Below, piece after piece: positions 9,326 through 17,954 of a DNA stretch of 64,000 nucleotides. The position numbers and the translations under genes are program-made. Each line of letters begins with the position of its first letter. Position 1 is the first letter of the stretch. Under the pieces are notes generated by a model. That model made no database searches. It saw only the letters and a program-made list of their open reading frames with translations, and was not told where the DNA came from. Source of the DNA: Lewinellaceae bacterium (GTDB lineage Bacteria > Bacteroidota > Bacteroidia > Chitinophagales > Saprospiraceae). The stretch is taken from positions 1 to 64,000 of the forward strand of contig JADJSY010000032.1 in the NCBI GenBank assembly GCA_016711435.1, written 5' to 3'.

Positions 9326-10228
9326 AGCAACCCTCAGTTTGGAGCTCCTCGCCCGGTTATTGATTTTCAATTCTTCCTCGGAGGGTTCCACCGGCTTTTT
9401 GGTCACCAATTCCCAGGGCCGGGTGATATTTCCGTAAAAATCCTTTTGCTGCACCCCTTCTATGTTGCCGGCTTTGATAAAATTCTTCACCATCCGGTCT
9501 TCCAGCGAATGGAAAGTAATGATGGCCAATCGTCCGCCCGGCGCGAGCATTTCGTAAGCGTCTTTCAAAAAATCGTGTAAAGCGCCCAATTCGTCGTTGA
9601 CTTCCATTCGCAGGGCCTGGAACACTTGCGAGAGGTATCGCATGCGCTCGCCCATCAGGTTGTTGCCGCAGAGTTCGACCAGATCGCCGGTGCTTTGAAA
9701 TGGTTTTTGTTCCCGGAACCGCAGCACCGCCTGCGCCAGTGTTTTGGAATTGCGCACCTCCCCCAATTCGCTGAATACCCGCTGCAGTTCCCCTACATTA
9801 TAGGTATTGAGTATATCTGCCGCCGTAGCGCCTTCCTGCTGATTCATACGCATATCCAGGTCAGCCTGAAAGCGATAGGAAAAGCCCCGATCCGCCGTGT
9901 CCAACTGGTGGCTACTCACGCCCAGGTCGGCCAGAATACCCTGCACCGAACCCGCCCGAAGTCCTTCAGCGCGCAACTGGCGTTTCAGAAACCTGAAATT
10001 GGAGTGTACAAATGCAAAGGCGGGATCGCCTGCAAATTCCTGCGCCGCCGCGTTTTCCTGTGCATCCATATCCTGATCGAAAGCGAACAAGCGGCCTTTG
10101 CCGGCTAATTTTTCCAGGATTAACCGCGTATGTCCGCCGCCGCCGAACGTGGCATCCACGTAAACGCCGCCGGGTGTAACACCCAGATAATCAACGGATT
10201 CGTGTAGTAATACGGACGCGTGGTACAT
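9305..10228 (-). CDS. rsmH: RsmH 16S rRNA (cytosine1402-N4)-methyltransferase
   Basis: S-adenosylmethionine-dependent enzyme that methylates N4 of C1402 in 16S rRNA (formerly MraW). The 307-aa product from ATG 10228 (MYHASVLLHESVDYL) has the SAM-binding motif TFGGGGHTRLIL (about residue 30), FDQDMDA (about 55), and the conserved FHSLEDRMVK near residue 250. A longer open frame upstream only translates the TTTGGTG repeat element, which fixes the start. It follows mraZ, as in almost all bacteria. Confidence 0.96.
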   Translation of the reverse strand: MYHASVLLHESVDYLGVTPGGVYVDATFGGGGHTRLILEKLAGKGRLFAFDQDMDAQENAAAQEFAGDPAFAFVHSNFRFLKRQLRAEGLRAGSVQGILADLGVSSHQLDTADRGFSYRFQADLDMRMNQQEGATAADILNTYNVGELQRVFSELGEVRNSKTLAQAVLRFREQKPFQSTGDLVELCGNNLMGERMRYLSQVFQALRMEVNDELGALHDFLKDAYEMLAPGGRLAIITFHSLEDRMVKNFIKAGNIEGVQQKDFYGNITRPWELVTKKPVEPSEEELKINNRARSSKLRVAEKRSEK

Positions 10229-10233
10229 TTTTT

Positions 10234-10341
10234 TCGGTTTATGGTGTTTGGTGTTTGGTGTTTGGGGGTGCATTGCCTGAACTGCACACTGTTGCCTCAA
10301 GCGAAGCTGCCCTAAACACTACACACCATACACCAAACACT
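10234..10341. repeat. Heptamer hairpin element, TTTGGTG type
   Basis: GGTGTTT units (10240-10265) and CCATACAC/CCAAACAC units (10320-10341) with a core containing TTGCCTGAACTGCACA and GTTGCC, which is the reverse orientation of the core seen at 6410-6440. It fills the gap between the rsmH start and the mraZ stop. The mraZ stop TAG overlaps the last unit. Confidence 0.9.
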
Positions 10342-10831
10342 ACAATTCAATATCTCCCACACCCTCGGCGCCGCCGCCCATAACATCATTCGCCAGATCG
10401 GCAAATGCGTTGGGGTCGAACGTTGCCATCGAGTTGTGTTGCTCCGGCGACCAGATTTCAATCCGATCATCCATTGCAAGAAGAATGGCTTCTTTGGTGA
10501 TACCCGCGTAATCCAACAAAGGTTTTTGTAAAAGAATCCGATCCGCGCTATCGGTAATAACAGGGTATGCTCCGAGATAAAAAGAGCGTACAAAGGCGCG
10601 ATTCCGGTCGTTAAAACGATTGAGACGGCTCAACTTAGAAGAGATGCCATCCCAGACCGGTTTGGGGTAAAGTGTGAGACACTTTTCAAAACCCCGATTG
10701 ACTACAAACTCATAGACCGCTCCTTCGCCGACATCTGCCACCTGGGCGGATAATTGACGCAGTAGCGCGGTTGGAAGGCGCATACGGCCCTTGTCATCAA
10801 GGGCGACTGGATATTCGCCAATGAGTTGCAT
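10340..10831 (-). CDS. mraZ: MraZ transcriptional regulator
   Basis: DNA-binding repressor of the division/cell wall cluster and of its own promoter. The 163-aa protein has two AbrB-like MraZ half-domains: the first has the DxxxR-type signature DDKGRMRLP (about residues 12-20), the second has DSADRILLQ (about 95-103). It is the first gene of the dcw cluster. Its own promoter region holds two TGGGA boxes ten bases apart (10923-10937), matching the MraZ operator known from E. coli. Length is normal. Confidence 0.95.
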   Translation of the reverse strand: MQLIGEYPVALDDKGRMRLPTALLRQLSAQVADVGEGAVYEFVVNRGFEKCLTLYPKPVWDGISSKLSRLNRFNDRNRAFVRSFYLGAYPVITDSADRILLQKPLLDYAGITKEAILLAMDDRIEIWSPEQHNSMATFDPNAFADLANDVMGGGAEGVGDIEL

Positions 10832-10906
10832 TCTTTCGTGTGGAACTAACTATTTCTGCTAAGCAAACCGGGATACCGTGTGGGACAGATCACCAATTCA
10901 CCGCCA

Positions 10907-10940
10907 CAAACGTAACCTCTTTTCCCATATTTTCCCACAA
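10907..10940 (-). promoter_or_regulatory. mraZ promoter with two MraZ boxes
   Basis: On the minus strand the -33 TTG (10938-10940) and the -7 element TACGTTTG (10907-10914) match the Bacteroidota consensus with a 23-nt spacer. Two TGGGA repeats (10933-10937 and 10923-10927), spaced one helical turn apart, fill the spacer. MraZ of E. coli binds TGGGN repeats with the same 10-bp spacing, so autorepression by occlusion is inferred. Confidence 0.7.
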
Positions 10941-11330
10941 ATTGACATTTTTTTATCATTTTTTTAAACAATTTTATTTGTTTTATTTTTAAATTATTGA
11001 TAATCAATATTTTAACAAATATGTCAAAATCTTGTTTTTCTTGAAAAGAAAACAATAAAGGAGTAAAAATATCCGGTTTACAGAAAGTTAAACAGCCAAT
11101 TGTTGCTGTAAAGGTAAATTTATGTTTGTTTTTGTTCAAGAAAATTTCAAAATGGATACAATTGAAGAATGTAGTGGGAGAAAGTGGAAATAAAAATGTG
11201 CATGCATAGTGGTAAAAAGTGGACACAGGCAGGGCGTATTTCAAATAGTCGCCCAGGGATTCGTGATAACTAATGGCTTTTGTTTGTTGATAAGCCAATC
11301 GTTACCGCGTGCGTGCAGAGCCTTACGAAG
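10941..11330. other. AT-rich intergenic region upstream of mraZ
   Basis: No convincing gene. An open frame on the minus strand (10846-11298) has low-complexity Lys/Phe/Ile-rich sequence and overlaps the mraZ promoter, so I do not call it. The region contains the palindrome TTGATAATCAA at 10997-11007. Confidence 0.6.
10997..11007. promoter_or_regulatory. TTGATAATCAA palindrome
   Basis: Exact copy of an 11-bp palindrome also found at 9208-9218 and 55274-55284, with near copies at 34030-34040 and 42026-42036. All are intergenic. Function unknown. Confidence 0.45.
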
Positions 11331-11333
11331 CAT

Positions 11334-11478
11334 AGTGAAGAGCTGTCATCTGCGGGTACGAGCAGGTGACATCTCGAAACGACGTCATCTCATCAAAATA
11401 TTACCGTTTCGAGATGTCACCTGCTCGTACCTCGCAGATGACACCTCTTCACTAGCGCTAAGTTGACGACATTAGACT
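11334..11478. repeat. Palindromic repeat family A, copy 1
   Basis: Arms of about 47 bp (11334-11380 and 11406-11453) flank a 25-nt loop, followed by a tail with AGTTGACGACATTAGACT. It is nearly identical to copy 3 (37055-37200). Each arm is itself an imperfect inverted repeat of GAGGTGTCATCTGC, so that motif occurs four times in the element. It lacks the left outer arm seen in copy 2. Confidence 0.9.
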
Positions 11479-11540
11479 TCAAGTCACCCCGTCAACAGGC
11501 AGCGCACTCTGCTATTTGCCGTCGTTTTAACCGCCTTGAG

Positions 11541-11570
11541 TTGGTAAAATGCTCAAATAAAGTATTTTTG
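11541..11570 (+). promoter_or_regulatory. Promoter of the GH13 gene
   Basis: TTG (11541-11543), a 19-nt spacer and TATTTTTG (11563-11570) match the Bacteroidota TTG/TAnnTTTG consensus. The start codon follows about 50 nt downstream. Confidence 0.65.
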
Positions 11571-11622
11571 TCCCCATCCCAAGTCCTGCAATCTTCCTTA
11601 TCCGCATCGCAAACCGTTGTCT

Positions 11623-14600
11623 ATGAATCGTTTATTCATTTTATTTTTACTATTTCTTCTACCCTCTTTTCAACTAATATCTCAAACGACCAGGATTAAA
11701 AAGGTCGTTTTACAAGGTTTTTGGTGGGATTACAAAAACGACAACTTCCCCAACGGCTGGGCCAATTACCTCACCGAACTCGCGCCCCGGATGAAAGGAA
11801 TGGGCGTAGACGCCGTCTGGATACCGCCTACGGTCAAAAACCAGGATTTTGGACAAAAAGGCGTGGGCTACGCGCCGTATGACCATTACGACCTGGGCGA
11901 CAAATTTCAGAAAAAAGACGCCACCACCCGGGTCGGCACCAAAGACGACCTGCTGCGCATGGTGGCCGTACTGCACGCCAATGGCATCGAAGTGATCCAG
12001 GATATTGTACCGAACCACGTGATCGGAGCAGGCAGTGACACCGGTGGAGGCGGGCAGGATCCGGCTGCACCGGGAGTAAACTGCACCGACACCTGGAAAA
12101 ATTTCCGCTATACTTGCTACGAAACGCCGGCGACCGACCAATCCGAGACAGATTACTTAGCCCGAAAAGGGCGTTTTCCAAAAAACCACCAGAATTTTCA
12201 TCCTAATCTCCATCACGAATGCGGTTCGGGATTGTGTAATGCTAATGACGACCCCATTTGCTGGCAAGGCTTCGGGCCTGATGTATGTTATTACGATAAC
12301 GCATCCGGCCTGAGCGGCAATGCCACTTACAACCCAGACCAAAGTACTTATTCGCCGTATAACAACGGTGGTACCGGCCCGTTGCCACAGAACCCTGGCA
12401 ACGGCTATATGCGCAAACACACCCGGGAATGGCTGGTCTGGTACAAAAAACAAATGGGCTTCGACGGCGTGCGTATCGATGCGGTGAAACACTTTACCAA
12501 CGCCGCTTCCGAGGACTTTTTGTACAACCTGCAGCAGCAGGCCGATTGGGCCGACGGCGGCGACCAAATGTTTGCCGTAGGCGAATGGGTGGGCGATAAA
12601 ACGGCTTTGGATGCCTGGACGACGGCGGTAAACAACCGCTCCGGCACCTTCGATTTTGGCTTGCGCGCCTTTGACGGCAGCGGCGGTTTACGCGGCCTGA
12701 TTTATGGAAACGGCTTATTCGATCTGGGCAATCTGCCCGGCGCGCAACAAAACATCCGGTACATAGACTACGGCGCCACCCGTGTTCACCGCACCGTGCC
12801 GTTTATCAACAATCACGACACCTACCGGCCTTGCCTTGACGCAAACGGAAATATCATCGGCTGGAAAGACGGAAACAATTGTCATATAAGTTGCCGCCGT
12901 CAAGATGACGACACTTGCCCTAACGACGAGCTGTCGCAACATGTAGACATCAGAGAGCCCCGCCTCGGCGCCGCTTATGCCGCCATGTGCGCCATGGACG
13001 GCAATCCGCAAATCTTTTTTGAAGATTTGTTCAACATTGCCAATACCGGAAAACGGTTTACGCACCAACCGGAGAACACCCTCCACCTGCCTGAAAATTC
13101 CGATATTGCCAATATCATGCTGGCGCACGGCGCGCTGGATTTTAAAGGCGGCGATTACAAAGTGCCCAGCAATGTGAGCTCTTTTTATAACACGATATCG
13201 ATGCCGGCCGGCAACAATAACGACGATTACCTGGTGATCGAGCGTTCCGGCAAGGCTCTTATTGGTGTTACGGATAACTGGAACGTACATCAGGCGGCCT
13301 GGGTAGACACCGATTTCCCGGTAGGTACTGTATTGCAAGATTATTCGGGCGGCATCAGCGGCACTATCACTGTACAAACGCCGGAATTCATGGGCGGCCC
13401 CAATCGGGTGTTCATTCAAACCCGCGCAGTTGGCTGGCCTACTTTTACCTATAGCACCTCTTATACCGATCACGGGCAGCATTATCATGGTTATTCCATT
13501 TGGGCGCCTGTGGGAACTACTTTAAGCAACTATTCCAATGCCGCTCTTCCAACGACCCAGGAATGGGAAATGGAAAACGACCTCGGAGACAGCCACTGCG
13601 AATCACTCGGACAGGGTGGCCGCACCCCCGATAATTCGCCGAATGCCCGCGTGGTGGGAAAAATATTCGCTAAAGGCAGTTCGGGCGTTTCTTACACCCT
13701 GTTTTTGGGTACGCCTGCCAATAGCCTGACCCTGGAGTTTTATGACCTGAACGGAAACCTGCTGCATACGGACAATGGCAGCGGCATCTCTGTTTCCGGT
13801 TCATTTACCAATACCACAACGCGCTGGATCACCATGAAAGTGCGCAATACCAGCGCGGCGACAGCCGGACAAAAATGTTACGTCAAAATGACGTATGATG
13901 CGCCTGAAGTAGTCAATACTGCGGGTTACCCCAGCCAGACAGCGGTATCTATCTGGACCAGCAATGGCGGTTCCGACGACTGGAACGATTGCCGGAACTG
14001 GGAAGAAGGATTGATTCCCACTTGCAGTAGCGCTGTGGTTATTCCTCATGCAGTAGCGTTCATGCCTTCGGTTCCCAACTGTTTCACGGGTACATTTACC
14101 AATCGGACAGGACTCACGTTGCGCCCGAAAGTCTTTTTGCAAGGCCCCTACAACACCGGCATGATGACGGACGGGCTGCGCAGCGGCGGACACCTGCCTT
14201 CCGTTACGCCCTACGGCGGTTCTGAAATGTTGCGACCCGCTGCATTGACCGTTACCGGGGCCAATGCCATTGTCGACTGGGTGCTCGTGCAACTGCGCGA
14301 CAAAAACGCTCCTGCTACCGTGCTGCATACGCGCAATGCCCTGGTGCAATCCGACGGCGATGTAGTCGGTATGGACGGCAGTTCACCCCTCTTCTTCAAT
14401 GGCGTGGCAAACGACGATTATTTTGTGGTCATTCGGCACCGCAACCACCTGGGATTCAGAACGCTCAACCCGATAGCGCTCTCCGCCCCGGCGGCTTCCC
14501 TGAACTTTACGAATGCTTCCATACCCCTGTTCGGAACGAATCCGCTCAGGAATAACGGCGGCGTATATATGATGTACTCCGGCGACGCCAACCACGATGG

Positions 14601-14766
14601 ACAGGTAAATGCTGTAGACCTGAATGCATACTGGCAATTGCAAAACGGGCTTCCATATTCCTATCTCGGAACAACTGCCGACTTTAATCTGGACGGCGCG
14701 ATCAATGCCGTAGATTTGAATGCGCACTGGCAGGGAAATAACTCTTTTGTTGAACAATTACACTAA
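11623..14766 (+). CDS. Secreted GH13 alpha-amylase family enzyme with dockerin-like tail
   Basis: Extracellular glycoside hydrolase expected to cleave alpha-glucans such as starch. The product is 1047 aa with a signal peptide (MNRLFILFLLFLLPSFQLIS). The GH13 barrel shows the four conserved regions: DIVPNHV, GVRIDAVKH (nucleophile Asp286), AVGEW (acid/base Glu321) and FINNHD (Asp399). Later parts are beta-rich. Residues about 985-1040 carry two calcium-loop repeats (DANHDGQVNAVDLN and DFNLDGAINAVDLN) typical of dockerin type I modules; no T9SS sorting domain follows. I start at ATG 11623, which fits the signal peptide better than the TTG two codons upstream. It is probably cotranscribed with the T9SS protein 48 bp downstream. 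Confidence 0.9.
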   Translation: MNRLFILFLLFLLPSFQLISQTTRIKKVVLQGFWWDYKNDNFPNGWANYLTELAPRMKGMGVDAVWIPPTVKNQDFGQKGVGYAPYDHYDLGDKFQKKDATTRVGTKDDLLRMVAVLHANGIEVIQDIVPNHVIGAGSDTGGGGQDPAAPGVNCTDTWKNFRYTCYETPATDQSETDYLARKGRFPKNHQNFHPNLHHECGSGLCNANDDPICWQGFGPDVCYYDNASGLSGNATYNPDQSTYSPYNNGGTGPLPQNPGNGYMRKHTREWLVWYKKQMGFDGVRIDAVKHFTNAASEDFLYNLQQQADWADGGDQMFAVGEWVGDKTALDAWTTAVNNRSGTFDFGLRAFDGSGGLRGLIYGNGLFDLGNLPGAQQNIRYIDYGATRVHRTVPFINNHDTYRPCLDANGNIIGWKDGNNCHISCRRQDDDTCPNDELSQHVDIREPRLGAAYAAMCAMDGNPQIFFEDLFNIANTGKRFTHQPENTLHLPENSDIANIMLAHGALDFKGGDYKVPSNVSSFYNTISMPAGNNNDDYLVIERSGKALIGVTDNWNVHQAAWVDTDFPVGTVLQDYSGGISGTITVQTPEFMGGPNRVFIQTRAVGWPTFTYSTSYTDHGQHYHGYSIWAPVGTTLSNYSNAALPTTQEWEMENDLGDSHCESLGQGGRTPDNSPNARVVGKIFAKGSSGVSYTLFLGTPANSLTLEFYDLNGNLLHTDNGSGISVSGSFTNTTTRWITMKVRNTSAATAGQKCYVKMTYDAPEVVNTAGYPSQTAVSIWTSNGGSDDWNDCRNWEEGLIPTCSSAVVIPHAVAFMPSVPNCFTGTFTNRTGLTLRPKVFLQGPYNTGMMTDGLRSGGHLPSVTPYGGSEMLRPAALTVTGANAIVDWVLVQLRDKNAPATVLHTRNALVQSDGDVVGMDGSSPLFFNGVANDDYFVVIRHRNHLGFRTLNPIALSAPAASLNFTNASIPLFGTNPLRNNGGVYMMYSGDANHDGQVNAVDLNAYWQLQNGLPYSYLGTTADFNLDGAINAVDLNAHWQGNNSFVEQLH

Positions 14767-14814
14767 AAAAACAGGATTGGCTTATTCATGCTGCACCTTT
14801 CATCTTTGAATATC

Positions 14815-15888
14815 ATGCATACGAAACATATTATTGCAATTTTTGTCCTGTTTTTATATCAACATGCCTGGGGGCAGACATTTTGCCTCACGATGGATAA
14901 TGCTCAAATTATCAATAATGGCACGGAGTATCAATTTGACATTTCCATGTCCGGAAGTTCGGTATTTAAACTGGGAAGCAGCAACCTCCAGTTTGGGTTC
15001 AACACCAGCGGATTATCGACGCCTACCATTGTCAGCCATAGTTTAACGCCATTGATTTATAATGTGCCAACTATGACGCTCCCTGTGGCCGGGCAGGCAT
15101 CGTTTAACATTCAATTAAACGTACCGACCCTTGGTATTACCATCAATACTACCAATACATGGCTGGCGACTGTAAAATTTACCATTACAAATCCGGCATT
15201 GACGAGTAACCTCGTTTGGAGTTATGACGGGGGCACCACGCAGACCGTTGTTTATAATGATCCGCAACCGGCAACCAAACTCCTTGCATCCGCGGACGAC
15301 ATGGTTTGTCTTGCAGGGTTGACTACCGCACTTCCACTCGAATTAATTCAGTTCAACGCCCGTGCCCAACAGCGCTTCATTGTCCTCGACTGGCAATCTG
15401 CCGCAGAACAAAACTTTGCCGGTTATGAACTACAACGCTCCACCGACGGCAGTTCTTTTGAAAAAATAACCTGGATTGCCGGAAAAGGCGGCGTTTCCAG
15501 AAATGACTACCGCTACGAGGATCAGGACGTTGTGGCGGGCATTTTGTATTACTATCGCCTCAAAATGCTCGATACGGACGGCACTTTCACGTATTCCGCA
15601 GTACGCAGCGCACGGTTGGGCAAGGCATGGGACAAACCCGTCATCACGCCCAACCCGACAGACGGCTTTTGCAGCATATCATTTGTTGCGCCGGCGGAAG
15701 GATCGGGCACATTAGAGATTACTGACGCCTCCGGAAAAAAAATAATGGAACAAAATATCCAATTCGGTAGCGGCAACAATAACCTGCAATTAGATTTGAA
15801 CGCTTTGACGCCGGGCACGTATTTTATACAACTGCTGGTGGAAGGAGCAGCGGGACAATGGAATGCAAGGGTTGTGGTTGCGCGGTGA
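14815..15888 (+). CDS. T9SS-exported protein with sorting domain
   Basis: Secreted 357-aa protein of unknown role. A signal peptide ends at HAWGQ. Residues about 20-170 form a beta-rich domain (FDISMSGSSVFKLGSSNLQFGFN), whose pattern of alternating short strands recalls cohesin-like folds, though this is only a visual impression. The second half has LPLELIQFNA...DWQSAAEQNFAGYELQRS, common in Bacteroidota T9SS cargo, and ends with a type A C-terminal sorting domain (PNPTDGFCSISF ... LTPGTYFIQL). It follows the GH13 gene closely and may work at the cell surface with it. The start was chosen at ATG 14815 in front of the hydrophobic stretch. Confidence 0.8.
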   Translation: MHTKHIIAIFVLFLYQHAWGQTFCLTMDNAQIINNGTEYQFDISMSGSSVFKLGSSNLQFGFNTSGLSTPTIVSHSLTPLIYNVPTMTLPVAGQASFNIQLNVPTLGITINTTNTWLATVKFTITNPALTSNLVWSYDGGTTQTVVYNDPQPATKLLASADDMVCLAGLTTALPLELIQFNARAQQRFIVLDWQSAAEQNFAGYELQRSTDGSSFEKITWIAGKGGVSRNDYRYEDQDVVAGILYYYRLKMLDTDGTFTYSAVRSARLGKAWDKPVITPNPTDGFCSISFVAPAEGSGTLEITDASGKKIMEQNIQFGSGNNNLQLDLNALTPGTYFIQLLVEGAAGQWNARVVVAR

Positions 15889-15890
15889 AA

Positions 15891-17017
15891 TCACTGCTTT
15901 ACGATTCGCCGCGCTTCCTGACTATCGATCTGGAGAAATAACAAGCCGGATGGAATGTCCGACAAGTCCAGCGGGAATGCCTGTTGCGCAGGCACTTCAT
16001 TTAAGTTCCATTCTTTGAGCAGTCGACCGTATGAGTCCAGAATTTGAATGCGTGAGGCAGATGTCTGCGTTTCACTTTCGAGCGTCAACCAGAGCGTTTC
16101 ACTGACCGGGTTAGGCGAAACCTGTACGCCAAGGCTAACGCCGACGGAGCCTGCACTACTTTGGAATACTCAAATTTTCCGTCGAAATCTACCTGGCGCA
16201 GGCGGTAGTAATTAACATTTTTGGCCGGGCGTTGATCGGCATATATGTAGGACTTGTGTACTGGGCGTTGCCATTTTGAGAGGATACTTTTCCAAGCGCC
16301 GTCCAGTTGTGGGCATCGGTAGAGCGCTGGATTTCGAGTAATTATTGTTGTGCTCGGAGGCAGTTTCCCAATACAAATCGATTGAAGACACCGTACTTCT
16401 TGCCCGGAAGAACTTATTTCCAGGCAGCGCAGCCGCAGCAAAAGGTTCCTCTGATTGGCGAACCGGAAGTACCTCTTGTTTTGGTACCACAAGATGAACT
16501 GATCTCCCAATAAACATCAAAATTATAAGTGCCGGGAGCAGCATCATTCGCTTTTGCCAATGCAAGCAGGTTAACGTATGCACCTGCACTGGAATTCCCC
16601 AGTTCCTGATCACCTGTACCACATCCGAAACCGGACCGCCAGCATCCATTCGCACAATCACAATTAAAAGTAAAGGCAGAATAAGTGGAATATGAAGGGG
16701 CGTAACGCCGACACGGTAAATTCTGTAGAAACATTCTGCCGGATGTTACATCGCATCCGCCATTTTTAAAACTGAATAGATACGGATTTTGAAGCGTTAA
16801 AGTACTTGTCGAAGTAATTGCCCCGAGGTTTGCACCGGATAAAAGCGCTCCCGTTCGGAACCGAAGCCACACCATCGTAATAAGTAGTCACTGAACCATT
16901 GAGGTTAATATCAAGGCTCCCACGCCAAACACCGGAATCTTGAGCAAAGACAAGGCAATGGGTGGCCAAAAAAAAATAAATGAAAATAACAATGCGAACA
17001 TTTTTCTGATCTTTCAT
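15891..17017 (-). pseudogene. T9SS cargo gene broken by several frameshifts
   Basis: Pieces of one secreted protein lie in different frames. They are the start MKDQKNVRIVIFIYFFLATH with a signal peptide ending in VFAQ (17017), a middle part with Cys-rich sequence (about 16875-16414), the fragment STVSSIDLYWETASEHNNN, a YYRLRQVDFDGKFEYSKVV segment (about 16140-16210), and a C-terminal sorting domain ending in FLQIDSQEARRIVKQ (15891). At least four frame changes are needed. Unlike the single indels in essential genes, this density suggests either a true pseudogene or a badly resolved stretch. It is convergent with the T9SS gene ending at 15888, two bases away. Confidence 0.7.
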
Positions 17018-17230
17018 GATTCAATGATTTTGTAGGTTGCGAAAACGGGTTAAAATATAATGCCGTCACTGCTTGGCTAAGCGGATGACTCACCTAACAA
17101 TCTGTGAAAAGAAAACCTTTAACAAATTGTATTCCGCAAAGATAAAACCCAAAAGATTAAATTTACTGGAATGGAATTACTGAAATAAAGTTTGGAATTT
17201 TTCGGAATTGCGAAAACTACGATTTGACAC

Positions 17231-17371
17231 GCCGCCATAGTACGCTTATTGCGCGAATGGAATTTCGAAGCGCAGGACGGCATGCTTTTCCCCCTCGATC
17301 TGGCCGGTTTGCCGGCAGGCAACCTGTTTTTACAGGTAAACGGGACGGATAGTGTGGTTTTAGTCAGGTAA
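17231..17371 (+). pseudogene. Remnant of a T9SS C-terminal sorting domain
   Basis: The plus-strand frame reads RLLREWNFEAQDG, then FPLDLAGLPAGNLFLQV, and stops at 17369-17371. This closely resembles the C-terminus of the gene at 15891 (LLKEWNLNEVPAQ, FPLDLSDIPSGLLFLQI). No start codon or upstream domain is left in frame. It is probably the tail of a deleted paralogue. Confidence 0.6.
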
Positions 17372-17954
17372 ATCAAGTCCGAACCGCGAAGCCTAAAACC
17401 CTACGGTATGCTGCACACAATTCTAACAGTTCATTTACATTGTGTATCATAATAAGGACTATACCATACGGATTTTTTACCACAACGGACACCAAGTGGT
17501 TTTCACAAAGGACACTAAGCGTAGCGTTGACCACTCTTTTTTTGGTCATTTGTGATGATTCATGCCAAGCTTACAGAAAATAGTAAACGGGACGAGTCAA
17601 CGCTACGCTTTGTGTCCTTTGTGAAAACCACTTGGTGTTCGTTGTGGTAAAAAAAGGTGCGGTTTGGTACATAAAGTAGCCAAAAAAGAAGTGCGGGGTC
17701 GTAACACTAATGTGTTTATCTGAAACTTTCACAGGTTTACGATGTTTTTGTCTTGCATTAGAGTGAATACCTACCACTTTCCGCACACTTCGGACTGAAG
17801 ACTTCGCACTTTGGACTTCTTCGTTGTTTATTCGCAGTAAAAATAACATTGCACGTTGAAGATTTTCAACAAAATGACGGACTTTTGGCGGCGATTTGGG
17901 TGCATCCGGCTGAAGCATGGTATGCACCCCTGACTTAAATAATTATTGATCTCA
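17372..17954. other. Intergenic stretch with large inverted repeat
   Basis: Apart from the 59-bp inverted repeat at 17473-17654, I see no gene. A minus-strand open frame (17571-17927) overlaps the repeat and resembles no family I know. The desaturase promoter should lie near 17900, but I found no clear consensus. Confidence 0.5.
17473..17654. repeat. 59-bp inverted repeat with 64-bp loop
   Basis: The arms 17473-17531 and 17596-17654 match at 57 of 59 positions. They include ACCAAGTGGTTTTCACAAAG, and their outer ends are T-run and A-run. No coding capacity. It looks like a fold-back (MITE-like) element. No other copy is in this window. Confidence 0.85.

Noticed and set aside
10846..11298. Minus-strand open frame of 150 codons upstream of mraZ
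   Set aside because: Low-complexity, AT-driven sequence without family resemblance. It overlaps the mraZ promoter and its MraZ boxes.
17571..17927. Minus-strand open frame of 118 codons
   Set aside because: Overlaps the right arm of the 59-bp inverted repeat, has no recognisable domain, and lies where the desaturase promoter is expected.
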